DNA from: Oceanospirillaceae bacterium
Lineage (GTDB): Bacteria; Pseudomonadota; Gammaproteobacteria; Pseudomonadales; Balneatricaceae
DNA length: 64,000 nt
Assembly: GCA_018647765.1 (NCBI GenBank)
Contig: JABGSN010000009.1
Span: 1 to 64,000, forward strand
Direction: 5' to 3'
The notes below the pieces were generated by a model. It was not told where the DNA came from and searched no databases. It saw only the letters and a program-made list of their open reading frames with translations. Within the stretch, counting starts at the first letter, position 1; each line of letters starts with the position of its first letter. Both the position numbers and the translations under genes were made by a program. Positions 17,082-26,081 of this stretch are shown in pieces.

Positions 17082-18275
17082 ATGCGCATTAGCCAGCGCG
17101 AGTTTGTGATTATTATCGCCTGCTTAATGTCTATGGTGGCCTTGACGACCGATGCAATGTTGCCGGCTCTGGGCCTTATGGCACGAGACTTTGCAGTGGA
17201 TGGCAATGCCATTCAATTAGTCATCACCGGCGTATTTGCCGGTCATGCATTAGGGCAGCTAGTGTATGGCCCTATTTCTGATAAATATGGCCGTAGAAGC
17301 AGTATTTTTTTAGGTTTGGCTATCTTTAGTTTAGGCAGCGTTATTAGCGCCAGTGCCACTAGCCTAGAAGCCATGCTCATGGGCCGGTTTTTACAGGGTT
17401 TTGGTGCATCTGGACCAAGGGTGATGGTGGTGGCTTTAGTTCGCGACTGTTATAGCGGGCCAGCCATGGCGCGCATCATGTCGTTTGCCATGACCTTGTT
17501 TATGGCCGTGCCGATTATGTCGCCATTAGTCGGGCAAGGGGTGCTGCTAGTAGGCCCTTGGCAGTGGATCTTTGGTCTGTATGTGGTGATTGCAGCGATC
17601 TTGTTTGTGTGGGTGTTTATACGTTTAGACGAAACTCTTAAACCAGAAAACCGCTTGTCACTGCACCCTAAAAAACTTTGGTCCACCATGTTACAAGTGT
17701 TGGCTAACCCCATTGCCACCGGTTATGCTTTGGTCTCTGGCCTAGTACTGGGCGGTTTTATGGGCTATTTGAGTTCCAGTCAACAAATCTTCCAGCGGAC
17801 CTATGGCGTAGGCGAGGCCTTCCCGTTTTATTTTGCGGTGTTAGCCTTGCCCACCATTGGTGCCTCGTTACTTAATGCCAAGTTGGTGGTGCGCTTTGGT
17901 ATGTACCGATTGGTACAAGTCACCAATGTCATGACCGGCACGGCCTGTTTGGCTTTCTACGTCTATGCCCAAAGCCTAACTAAGGGCCCAAGTTTGGGTG
18001 AATTTATGGCTTTATGCAGTATCATATTTTTCGGCATAGGCTTTCGTTTTGGCAACTTAAACGCTCTTGCTATGGAGCCTTTAGGTAAACTGGCCGGCAT
18101 GGGTGCTTCGGTAGTTGGCTCTAGCGCTACCTTGGTTTCCGTGCCTATTGGTATGTGGGTGGGTATGTCCTACGATGGCACTGTGTTGCCGTTAGTGTTG
18201 GGTTTTGCCAGCACTTCTTGGGTCACCTTTATGGCGATGCTTTATCTCAATAGGTTGCCTAAACCAGCGGTTTAA
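17082..18275 (+). CDS. MFS transporter, Bcr/CflA-type drug-resistance family
   Basis: This 397-residue 12-helix transporter follows dctM by four bases and is likely cotranscribed with it. The loop 2-3 motif YGPISDKYGRRSSIFLGL is intact. ALTTDAMLPALGLMARDF in helix 1 and LMGRFLQGFGASGPRVMVVA in helix 4 are typical of the Bcr/CflA drug:H+ antiporter group. Its place in the TRAP operon suggests export of an aromatic intermediate or overflow product, but the substrate cannot be read. Confidence 0.88.
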   Translation: MRISQREFVIIIACLMSMVALTTDAMLPALGLMARDFAVDGNAIQLVITGVFAGHALGQLVYGPISDKYGRRSSIFLGLAIFSLGSVISASATSLEAMLMGRFLQGFGASGPRVMVVALVRDCYSGPAMARIMSFAMTLFMAVPIMSPLVGQGVLLVGPWQWIFGLYVVIAAILFVWVFIRLDETLKPENRLSLHPKKLWSTMLQVLANPIATGYALVSGLVLGGFMGYLSSSQQIFQRTYGVGEAFPFYFAVLALPTIGASLLNAKLVVRFGMYRLVQVTNVMTGTACLAFYVYAQSLTKGPSLGEFMALCSIIFFGIGFRFGNLNALAMEPLGKLAGMGASVVGSSATLVSVPIGMWVGMSYDGTVLPLVLGFASTSWVTFMAMLYLNRLPKPAV

Positions 18276-18360
18276 CCCCTCAACAGTATTTTTTGTGAAA
18301 ACTGGATTTTTATTGGTGGGAGAGTATGCTGTCAGTACAATAATAAAAAGGAGTTCACTG

Positions 18361-19104
18361 GTGGTTATTTATCCCGACATAGAAATCCAAAATGGCCGTT
18401 GTGTTAACTTGCACCGAGGCCACATGGAAGACCCCATTGTGTATCATGTTTTACCCGTAGAAGCGGCGCAACAATACGTCTCTCAAGGTGCACAAGTATT
18501 ACACGTTGTGGATTTAGATAACGTGATGCGCGGCGGCCACGATAACCATAAAACGGTATTGGAAATCATTCAAGCAGTGGATGTGCCGGTACAAGTGGGT
18601 GGCGGTATTCGTACTATCGAAGGCGCACGTTGGTGGTTTGAACATGGGGCTTCACGGGTGGTGATTGGTACTGCTGCTATAGAGGATCGCCATTTTCTGC
18701 ATGAATTGTGTAACCATTACCCGGGCCAAGTGGTGGTTTCTATCGATGCTCGTCAAAACAAAGTGATGTGTCACGGCTGGACAGAAGAAACCATATACAC
18801 ACCGTTAGAAATGGCGAAGGATCTACAAAATCATGGTGTCGCGGCGATTATATACACCGACATCGACTTAGACGAGGATCACCCCGAAGCCACCTTCGCC
18901 ACGACCACACAAATGGTGTCAGAACTCAATATCCCAGTCATCTCTAGTGGTACGGTTAAAACCCTGGATGATATCTCTACGTTACGTTTGTTACCTAATA
19001 TCGCTGGTGTGGTGGTGGGCCGTGCCCTCATGAATGGCGCTGTGGCATTAGCAGACGCACTGGAAGTTTGCCACCAGGCTGATACCCATGCGGAGTTTGT
19101 ATAA
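18361..19104 (+). CDS. HisA-like (beta/alpha)8-barrel protein, divergent paralogue
   Basis: This 247-residue protein resembles phosphoribosylformimino-AICAR ribotide isomerase (HisA). VQVGGGIRTIEGARWWFEHG, SRVVIGTAAIED, VVVSIDARQNKV and GVVVGRALMNGAVALADAL are the barrel landmarks. It departs from HisA at key points. The N-terminal IPAID-type motif reads YPDIEI, with Glu where the catalytic Asp is expected, and the YTDIDRDG loop reads YTDIDLDE and lacks the GPN phosphate-loop residues. No other his gene is near. I set the start at GTG 18361 because AAGGAG precedes it; an ORF reading back to 18205 overlaps the MFS gene and is not likely. Function is uncertain. Confidence 0.75.
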   Translation: MVIYPDIEIQNGRCVNLHRGHMEDPIVYHVLPVEAAQQYVSQGAQVLHVVDLDNVMRGGHDNHKTVLEIIQAVDVPVQVGGGIRTIEGARWWFEHGASRVVIGTAAIEDRHFLHELCNHYPGQVVVSIDARQNKVMCHGWTEETIYTPLEMAKDLQNHGVAAIIYTDIDLDEDHPEATFATTTQMVSELNIPVISSGTVKTLDDISTLRLLPNIAGVVVGRALMNGAVALADALEVCHQADTHAEFV

Positions 19105-19186
19105 GCGCTTATTGTGTTGTTATTGATGGATTTGTTAGGTTCGCCGAGCAATAGGCTTTTAGGGCTTACCTCAAATCCAGGCTATG

Positions 19187-20122
19187 TCACCAGTAGCCCC
19201 GGTGGGGTAGTCCGCAATATTGCCGACAACTTAAGTCGGCTACAGCAGCCTTGCTGGCCTGCTTAAGATCGATGGCATAGGCCACACCGGTGACACTCAC
19301 TAAACCTGCTAATACACCATTAAAAATGAGTTTGATGTCTGGGTAACCGCGTCGCCATTGGGACACCGCTAAGTTGGCAAGGCCACCGATGACCCTAGCG
19401 ATGAGTGTGACAATAATAATAGCGGATGTAGATTCGGTAAGGGCAAAGGCAGAGCCACCGTTAAACCCCAACCATCCCAGCCACAGCAGTAGCACACCCA
19501 CGGCAGACATCGGCAGATTTTGCGCCTTCATCACAGGACGTTTACTGTCGAATCGGCTGGTACGCGCGCCTAATACAATAATCGCTTCAAGGGCTACCCA
19601 TCCGCCGGTGGCATGAACTACACTCACACCCGCAAAATCGACAAAATCCAAGGCCGAAAGCCAACCCGTGGCCACACCGTCAATCGGCAGTGTACCGCCC
19701 CACATCTATTGACCAAATATGGGGTATCCCACAATAGCCAACAGGCCAGTGAGGATAAGGTAGGCCGAAAACGAATACGTTCGGCCACGGCACCAGACAC
19801 AATGGTGGCTGCTGTACCCGCAAACATTAGTTGAAATAAGAAGGCCGTGTTTAGGACTGCATCTGAGCTAGAAAACAGGAAGTAGTCTGTGGCTAGGCTC
19901 CATTGCGAAAAACCGCCAGCAAACATAAACCCAAAACCAAACAACCAAACAACCAAAAGATACTGGCAGCCAGGCAAAGTCGATCATGTTTTTGATGGCC
20001 ACATTAACCGAGTTCTTACGCCTTACTTGGCTATCTTCTAAACAAATAAAGCCAATTTGAATCAACATTACCAAGGCCGTGCAAACTAACATCCAAAGGT
20101 TATCTATGTGTTGTAGTTGCAT
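19187..20122 (-). pseudogene. amt: Ammonium transporter (Amt) remnant
   Basis: An Amt-family gene is recognisable across three frames on the minus strand. The N-terminal part MQLQHIDNLWMLVCTALVML with FICLEDSQVRRKNSVNVAIK is in one frame to about 19945. WLFGFGFMFAGGFSQWSL to SGAVAERIRFR is in a second. AYLILTGLLAIVGYPIFGQ then a TAG (19706-19708) and MWGGTLPIDGVATGWLSALD are in a third. Frameshifts lie near 19945 and 19768. The TAG falls where family members have a Trp, so it looks like a point nonsense change. The C-terminal third is missing after FNGVLAGLVSVTGVAYAID. The motif FICLEDSQVRRKNS resembles Amt proteins fused to signalling domains, but no such domain remains. Confidence 0.88.
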
Positions 20123-20189
20123 GGGGTCTAGCCTTTATTTAGGTTAATACTGCAAGGCGATATTTGAACAAATTAGGGCAAATACTCCT

Positions 20190-20813
20190 ATGGAAATTGA
20201 TCTTGGTCAAGTAATAGGTTTTACTCGTGGCATGAAAGTGCACTCAATATCTTTATCAACACGCAAACATGTCCTTAATATGAGTCTATGCTTAGGGCTA
20301 GTATGGGGTATTTACGATGCTTTCACGGGCCCTGACTTGGTGTCTGAACTACGTGATTTTACGGGCCGTTACGGCGCCTATTTGTTGCTGATCAGTTTGA
20401 TGTTTACGCCCTTAAGTAAACACTGGAACTGGGTGCGGCGAAACCTTACAATACGCCGAAATGTGGGGGTGTGGGGCTTTGTTTATGGAGCGATTCATTT
20501 GCTGGTGTGGATTGTTTTAGAGTTTGCCTATGACTGGGCTTTGATGTGGGACGAAATCACCGGCAACCTGTTTATCTTGCTAGGTGTATTGGCGTTTGTA
20601 CTGTTATTACCTTTAGCCATTACCTCCAATCGATGGGGTTTACGACGGCTAGGTTACCGGCCGTGGCAGAGTTTGCACACAGCCACTTATATTGCCGTGC
20701 CAGCTGTTATTGCGCATCACTTTATGGCGCAAAAGTCGGATGTTGTAGAGCCTATTTTGATGGGCCTCGTATTAGTTCTGCTGTTAGTTTGGAGGTATCG
20801 TCATGCCCATTAA
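20190..20813 (+). CDS. msrQ: Heme-binding membrane subunit of the periplasmic methionine sulfoxide reductase
   Basis: This 207-residue protein has about six membrane helices and fits MsrQ (YedZ). Seen are the FTGRYGAYLLLISLMFTPLS helix, IRRNVGVWGFVYGAIHLLVW with a histidine heme-ligand candidate, RLGYRPWQSLHTATYIAV with another, and VIAHHFMAQKS. It passes electrons from the quinone pool to MsrP. The gene overlaps the msrP start by 11 bases. The first ATG is used; one at 20232 is also possible, as neither has a strong ribosome site. Confidence 0.9.
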   Translation: MEIDLGQVIGFTRGMKVHSISLSTRKHVLNMSLCLGLVWGIYDAFTGPDLVSELRDFTGRYGAYLLLISLMFTPLSKHWNWVRRNLTIRRNVGVWGFVYGAIHLLVWIVLEFAYDWALMWDEITGNLFILLGVLAFVLLLPLAITSNRWGLRRLGYRPWQSLHTATYIAVPAVIAHHFMAQKSDVVEPILMGLVLVLLLVWRYRHAH

Positions 20814-21747
20814 GCCATCTAAAATCACACCAGAAAAGATCTATAAAAAACGCCGTACCTTTATCGCGGCTGGGCTAGGCATTCTGGCACTGCCTATCAT
20901 TGATAAAGGTTATGCGATGCTTAATACTCAGCAAGATGGCACCGACCAACCTTTTCCACCCATAGAATCGATGCCAGAAGCCGCCGATACAGTACTGAAG
21001 CCCACGCCATTAGAAACCATTACGAGCTACAATAACTATTATGAGTTTGGCTATGGTAAAGATGACCCAGGTGAGGCTGATAAAACGCTTATCACATCAC
21101 CTTGGAGTGTAGAAATAGGTGGCCCGGGAGCCGATAACCCCGGTATTTATGATATCGCCGAAATTAAAGGCGAACACGCCATCGAAAATCATATTCACCG
21201 CTTTCGCTGTGTAGAAGCTTGGTCCATGGTGATCCCTTGGAACGGCATTAAATTAGCCGATATTATTCGATCAGCTCAGCCAAACAGTAAGGCCAAGTTT
21301 GTTCGCTTTACAACCCTCAATGATCCTCAACAAATGCCTAATGCCGGTTGGCCAGGCGGCCCTTATGTAGAAGGTTTGACTATTGAGGAGGCCATGAACC
21401 CACTGACGATGATGGCAACTGGCATTTACGACAAACCCCTAGAACAGCAAAATGGCGCGCCTCTAAGGCTCGTAGTGCCATGGAAATACGGCTTTAAGTA
21501 CATCAAATCGATTGTTAAAATTGAGTTGGTAGAGCATATGCCCCATGGCACTTGGTGGAAGCAAAATGATCGTGAATATGGTTTCTACGCTAACGTCAAT
21601 CCACGTTTTGATCATCCAAGGTGGAGCCAAGCCACAGAGCGGGTGATTGGCGAACGAGGCCGCAAACCCACATTGTTATTTAATGGCTACGCCGACCAAG
21701 TGGCGCACATGTACCCAGACCCAGACAACCGGTTGTATTTTTACTAA
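20803..21747 (+). CDS. msrP: Periplasmic protein-methionine-sulfoxide reductase, molybdopterin subunit
   Basis: This 314-residue enzyme repairs oxidised methionine in periplasmic proteins using a Mo-molybdopterin cofactor. The N-terminal YKKRRTFIAAGLGILALP is a twin-arginine signal. SYNNYYEFGYGKDDPGEA and HRFRCVEAWSMVIPWNGIKL, with the Mo-ligand cysteine, are the family signature. The C-terminal RPTLLFNGYADQVAHMYP-like ending is also typical. Its first codons overlap msrQ and its stop shares bases with the converging prepilin peptidase gene. Confidence 0.95.
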   Translation: MPIKPSKITPEKIYKKRRTFIAAGLGILALPIIDKGYAMLNTQQDGTDQPFPPIESMPEAADTVLKPTPLETITSYNNYYEFGYGKDDPGEADKTLITSPWSVEIGGPGADNPGIYDIAEIKGEHAIENHIHRFRCVEAWSMVIPWNGIKLADIIRSAQPNSKAKFVRFTTLNDPQQMPNAGWPGGPYVEGLTIEEAMNPLTMMATGIYDKPLEQQNGAPLRLVVPWKYGFKYIKSIVKIELVEHMPHGTWWKQNDREYGFYANVNPRFDHPRWSQATERVIGERGRKPTLLFNGYADQVAHMYPDPDNRLYFY

Positions 21748-22619
21748 GGTAGAAGTACTGAGTTAGCCAAACCCCATACCTTCTCCCCATGCAGAAGATA
21801 AACCAAGCCACCCACACTCAAAAATGGCCCAAAAGGGATTAGAGGGTCGGTGGTTTTATTGTTCAAGCGTGCTAATACCCCAACAGCTATCCCTGCCACG
21901 GCAGCAATAAGCACTATCATCGGTAATGCTTGCCAGCCCATCCAAGCACCTAATGCGGCGAGTAATTTAAAGTCGCCATAACCCATGCCGTGTTTGCCCG
22001 TGGTAAGTCGAAAACCCCAGTATACAAACCACAACGACATGTATCCTGCTATGGCTCCCCATACCGCAAACTCTAATGATGTAATGGTGCCAAAGGTATT
22101 GATGATTAATCCCAGCCACATGAGGGGTAGGGTGAGTTGATCGGGCAGTAGTTTGTGGTCTAGGTCGATAAAACTCATGGCCACTAAAAAATACATCAGT
22201 ACGAGGCCTAATAAGCCGTGTAGGGTGGGCCCTAGTACCCATGCCACGCACAAGCCTAGTATGGCAGTAAGTAACTCTACAGTAGGATAGCGGGGACTAA
22301 TGCGGCCCTTGCAAAAAGCACACAGGCCTTTAAGTAATACATAGGAAATGACAGGGATGTTATGCCACGATTTGAGGGGCGTTTCACAGCTGGGGCAGTG
22401 GGAGGCCGGCCATGCAATGGATGCTATTGCTGGGCTGGTGGCTTGTTCTTGTTCTTCGTCGAGTGATAACAGCAACCTGCAGTCTTGTTGCCATTCTTTT
22501 TGCATGGCTTTGGGTAGGCGGTCTATCACCACATTGAGGAAGCTGCCGACCAGCAAACTTACCAGTGCAGCACTTGCAAGCCACAGGCTTGGGTAGTCGT
22601 GAAATAGTTGCCAATACAT
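21744..22619 (-). CDS. pilD: Type IV prepilin peptidase / N-methyltransferase
   Basis: This 291-residue inner-membrane aspartic protease cleaves and methylates type IV pilins and type II secretion pseudopilins. Both cysteine pairs of the methylase domain are present (CPSCETPL and CAFCKGRISPRYP). The catalytic aspartates are in SFIDLDHKLLPDQLTLPL and GKHGMGYGDFKLLAALGAW. About eight membrane helices are expected. It lies away from pilB/pilC, which are not in the window. It sits 3 bases downstream of the alpha/beta-hydrolase gene on the same strand. Confidence 0.95.
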   Translation of the reverse strand: MYWQLFHDYPSLWLASAALVSLLVGSFLNVVIDRLPKAMQKEWQQDCRLLLSLDEEQEQATSPAIASIAWPASHCPSCETPLKSWHNIPVISYVLLKGLCAFCKGRISPRYPTVELLTAILGLCVAWVLGPTLHGLLGLVLMYFLVAMSFIDLDHKLLPDQLTLPLMWLGLIINTFGTITSLEFAVWGAIAGYMSLWFVYWGFRLTTGKHGMGYGDFKLLAALGAWMGWQALPMIVLIAAVAGIAVGVLARLNNKTTDPLIPFGPFLSVGGLVYLLHGEKVWGLANSVLLP

Positions 22620-22622
22620 TGA

Positions 22623-23753
22623 TTATAGGCCCTTTAGGTGTGTATTAAAAAAGCCCACAATGCGTTGTTCTAGGTCGGCAGCGAGTTGTGCTGCTGGAAT
22701 GGTGCCTGCCAGACCTACGGTTTGCATAAACGGCGAAAATAACGGTGCGTCAGAGAAATCAAAATGCTCCGTGCTGGGCATCAGTACGGATTGGTGTTGT
22801 GGGCTATTGCTGAGTAAAACGTCTAACTTCTGGTAATTTAGCGGATCAGGCCAAGTTTCACGCCCAATGAAGAGTATGGGGCTGCTCACGCCTTGGTCAA
22901 TCACTTTTGGGGGCACGGGTAATATCCAACCGTCTAGCACAATGGTGGCGTCAATACGTGGGTCTTGGTGGGCCGCAACTATGCTGGTAGCGCCACCATA
23001 GGAGTGACCGAACATACCAATGCGTTGTAAGTCGACTGCCGCCCACAATGGGTCTTGTGCATCGGCTTTTTGGGCCACGGTGTTAATCATAAAATTGATG
23101 TCGGCCACGCGGGTTTTTACTTGCGGATTACGTAGTGCCCAAAACTCGTCTTCGCTGAGTTCGCCTTCGTAGCCGGAACGGAAGTCGGCAATGGTGCCGT
23201 CGTTAAAGATAGTGAGGCTCGCATCATAGGCGTGGTCTACCGCTAATACAATGTAACCACGGCTGGCCAAGGCTTCAAACTGGGCTGTGTTTTGAAAACG
23301 CATGCCCCAAATACCGTGGGAAAATACCACCAACGGGGTTTTTTTGACTTCTGGATGTAGCGGTGCATTGAGTACTGAGTGAGTATCTATATCGGTTAAA
23401 TGGTTAAAAAGGAATTGAGGTAGCTGTAACACTACGCTAAGGGCGGGAAGCCATTCGTCTGGGTTGGCCAAGTAAGGTAGAGGTTTAGCATCGGAGGCCT
23501 CTGTAGGATACCAAGTTTGGACCACGATACGGCGTTTGTCGCTTTGTTCTTCGGTAAACCACTCATCACGACTGCTATCCTGCCATTCAAACATTTGCGT
23601 CCCCACGGCATAGGGGCCTGTGGGTGTTGGCAAGTCGTTGAGCGGGACTAACATGGGTATGATACTGCGGTGGCCTAGGGCAAAGGTCATCACGAGTAAG
23701 GCAGCAAAGCCAAGGCTATAAAGGCTGATTTTTTTGAAAGTGGGGTTGAGCAT
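22623..23753 (-). CDS. Membrane-anchored alpha/beta hydrolase, PAF-acetylhydrolase-like
   Basis: This 376-residue protein has an N-terminal membrane helix (SLYSLGFAALLVMTFALG) and then an alpha/beta-hydrolase domain. The family shows in VFSHGIWGMRF (oxyanion region), the nucleophile elbow GMFGHSYGGATSIVAAHQ, ATIVLDGWILP with the likely acid, and STEHFDFSDAPLF with the likely histidine. This arrangement matches the platelet-activating-factor acetylhydrolase group of bacterial esterases. The natural ester is unknown. It precedes pilD closely but a functional link is not evident. Confidence 0.82.
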   Translation of the reverse strand: MLNPTFKKISLYSLGFAALLVMTFALGHRSIIPMLVPLNDLPTPTGPYAVGTQMFEWQDSSRDEWFTEEQSDKRRIVVQTWYPTEASDAKPLPYLANPDEWLPALSVVLQLPQFLFNHLTDIDTHSVLNAPLHPEVKKTPLVVFSHGIWGMRFQNTAQFEALASRGYIVLAVDHAYDASLTIFNDGTIADFRSGYEGELSEDEFWALRNPQVKTRVADINFMINTVAQKADAQDPLWAAVDLQRIGMFGHSYGGATSIVAAHQDPRIDATIVLDGWILPVPPKVIDQGVSSPILFIGRETWPDPLNYQKLDVLLSNSPQHQSVLMPSTEHFDFSDAPLFSPFMQTVGLAGTIPAAQLAADLEQRIVGFFNTHLKGL

Positions 23754-23821
23754 GTGGGGTCTGCACAGGAGGAAATAACGTGTATCCGATTATAGCAATA
23801 AACTAGGTCTAGCTTATTACT

Positions 23822-24425
23822 TTAGTTGTCCCACAAAGACTGCCACCATACCGTAGGCTTAAAGGCATGATCATTGGCCTGTGATATTTGCCCGTGATCT
23901 CTCATGGACTGGCGAATATCATTGATGTGCCAACCGGTTAAACGTGCCAATTTTTGGGCTTGATGTTCAAATGTCGCGGGCAAACTGGCGACATAAGTGC
24001 TGGCTTTGGCGCAGGCGTAGCGGTTACCTTGCCATGGGTGACGCAGAATGCAGTGGCCTTAGATATTAGATCGATTACCTGTTTCTGGTAGCATTAAATC
24101 TTCTGGAAAGGTTTGGGTGTTGTAACGCAAGTGCAGGCGGGTAACAAAGGTATTATTTGGCCCTTGTTTGATGTAACTACTCAGTACCTTGCGGGCTTTG
24201 GTAGGCACCTGATAGCCGTTGTTGTCGAGTCATGTTTGTAAACCCTAGCTTTGTTCAGCCGACAGAATAACAATGTCGTACTCTTCTACTTGGTATTGAG
24301 CCTCAATAGTGATCCCTAAGTTTGCCACTGGTTGGGTGGCTATTTGGTATGTGCGGGGATCTGCATCACTGTTGATAGGGTACGCTTAAAGCTGCCAAAG
24401 ATAGAGCTAAGTGTAGATGCCATTT
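23822..24425 (-). pseudogene. DUF2330 protein remnant
   Basis: No ORF survives here, but translation of the minus strand gives DUF2330 pieces. These are RTYQIATQPVANLGITIEAQ with YDIVILSAEQS, then a TAG, then GYQVPTKARKVLSSYIKQG with NTFVTRLHLRYNTQTFPEDL, another stop, and a C-terminal HPWQGNRYACAKASTYVASL plus LARLTGWHINDIRQSMRDHG and WWQSLWDN. The Cys-rich N-terminal half is absent. At least two in-frame stops and one frameshift (between the two early segments) are needed. The stop ending the remnant is at 23822-23824; the 5' boundary is approximate. Confidence 0.75.
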
Positions 24426-24449
24426 TTAGCTGGCCATGAAAACGTTTAA

Positions 24450-26081
24450 CTAAAGCTGCGCCATAATCTCATCTTCATTGATTTCTATGATAACGGGGCA
24501 ACAGCCTTGGCTATAATTTCGCAATATATCGGTGAGTTGGTTGATGTCTGGAAGTTTAACGTAATGCAGGCCGTAGGCTTGAGCTAGTGCATCGAGTTGA
24601 GGCGGTTTAGGGCTAACACCAACGGGAGTCACGCCCACAGCAAGCATGGAAGATTCTATTTCACCGTAGCCATAATTGTTCCATACAAGGTAAATAATGG
24701 GCAAGCCTGTGTCTTTAGCCGTAGCAAGTTCAGCCAAGCAGAATTGCAGGCCGCCATCACCCGTTATAGCAACAAGATTGGCTGCCTTTGCCTGTTGTTC
24801 TTGTCCAAACCTTAGGCCTAGCGCTGCGCCCACGGCTGCCGGAACAGCATAGCCTAAAGTACCAAATCCCGTCGCCGAGTTAAACCATGTGCTCGCGCAG
24901 TTGGCTTCAAAATAACAATTGCCAGCATAAACGGGCTGGGTGGAGTCGCCAACCATCGTAGCCTTGGGTAGGGCGCTGGTGATGAGGTTTAAAAACCGAC
25001 ACTGTTTTTGGTAGTTGGCTGGCAGCTCCGTCATGGCGGCCTGCCGCGTAGATGCTGCTCGGCTGTGGCCTGAGATTTGAGTTGACTGTTTTGTGGTCAG
25101 CAACGGCAACAATGCATTGACTGTATGGCCTACACAGCCATGAATAAACAACTGTTTCTTGTTGTTTTCTAAGGCCGGATTAATATCAATACGAATAAGG
25201 TTGGCTAAATGTGGAAAGCCGCCATTGACGTTCATGTCGTAATCCGTTTGGCCCATTTCCGTGCCAAGGGCAATCACGCATTGTGCGCTGGCGAGCAAAG
25301 CCCTTACGGCATCAAGGCTGGGGCTGGCAGGTACAGACAGCGGGTGGTTTGCTATTAACCCTCTGCCGTTGATGGTGGTCACTACGGGCGCATCTAACAC
25401 GTCTGCTAGGCTTTGCACTTGGGCTTGAGCGTGCACCGCACCGCCGCCTGCAAGGATGACAATAGAATCGTTGTTGTTAATAACGTTGGCCGCTAGTTTT
25501 AGCGCTAACGATGGTGGGGTCGCTAACGGCGCTGTGTGATCCATGACTGGAACAACGTCTTGGGATAGCGCTTCTTGCCCCATTACATCAAGCGGTATTT
25601 GCAAGTGAACTGGCCCTAACTTAGTGCCATTGCTGACGCTAAGGGCAGCAAATACCTGAGCCATGGTCTGGTCTAAATAAGCGTTTTCGTCAATAGAAAA
25701 GCAGGCCACGGTCAGCGGTTTTATCATGCTTTGCTGGTGGGGCATAGCATGTAAACAGCCCATGTTCTCAGTGCCCTTTGGATTAACGGTAGAGATCACC
25801 AACATAGGGATACTGTCGGCCAATGCTTGTCCCATAGCCGTTGCAATGTTACTAAGGCCTGGCCCAGTAATCACAAAACATACACCGGGTTTGCCTGTTA
25901 CGCGGGCGTAACCGTCTGCCATAAATCCCGCCCCTTGTTCGTGGCGTGGGGTAATATGTTGGATGTTGGATTCGCCTAGGCCTCGGTAGAGTTCCACTGT
26001 GTGCACACCGGGAATACCAAATACGGTATCGACGCCATAGTCTTGTAATAGCTCAATGAGGCGTTGGCCTTTGGTATTCAT
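24450..26081 (-). CDS. aruI: Thiamine-diphosphate decarboxylase, 5-guanidino-2-oxopentanoate decarboxylase-like
   Basis: This 543-residue enzyme has the three-domain acetolactate-synthase fold. Seen are DTVFGIPGVHTVELYRGL and PRHEQGAGFMADGYARVTGK with the catalytic Glu (about residue 47), then the ThDP-binding ITGDGGLQFCLAELATA with a late NNYGYGEIES. The N-terminal motif set and the partner gene match AruI of the arginine transaminase pathway, which turns 2-ketoarginine into 4-guanidinobutyraldehyde. Its start overlaps the stop of the aminotransferase gene by 4 bases (ATGA), so the two are coupled. A general acetolactate-synthase-like role is the alternative, made less likely by the partner. 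The downstream dehydrogenase and guanidinobutyrase are not nearby. Confidence 0.87.
   Translation of the reverse strand: MNTKGQRLIELLQDYGVDTVFGIPGVHTVELYRGLGESNIQHITPRHEQGAGFMADGYARVTGKPGVCFVITGPGLSNIATAMGQALADSIPMLVISTVNPKGTENMGCLHAMPHQQSMIKPLTVACFSIDENAYLDQTMAQVFAALSVSNGTKLGPVHLQIPLDVMGQEALSQDVVPVMDHTAPLATPPSLALKLAANVINNNDSIVILAGGGAVHAQAQVQSLADVLDAPVVTTINGRGLIANHPLSVPASPSLDAVRALLASAQCVIALGTEMGQTDYDMNVNGGFPHLANLIRIDINPALENNKKQLFIHGCVGHTVNALLPLLTTKQSTQISGHSRAASTRQAAMTELPANYQKQCRFLNLITSALPKATMVGDSTQPVYAGNCYFEANCASTWFNSATGFGTLGYAVPAAVGAALGLRFGQEQQAKAANLVAITGDGGLQFCLAELATAKDTGLPIIYLVWNNYGYGEIESSMLAVGVTPVGVSPKPPQLDALAQAYGLHYVKLPDINQLTDILRNYSQGCCPVIIEINEDEIMAQL

Noticed and set aside
18205-18360. 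N-terminal extension of the HisA-like ORF
   Set aside because: It overlaps the MFS gene end, reads unlike HisA, and a good ribosome site precedes GTG 18361.
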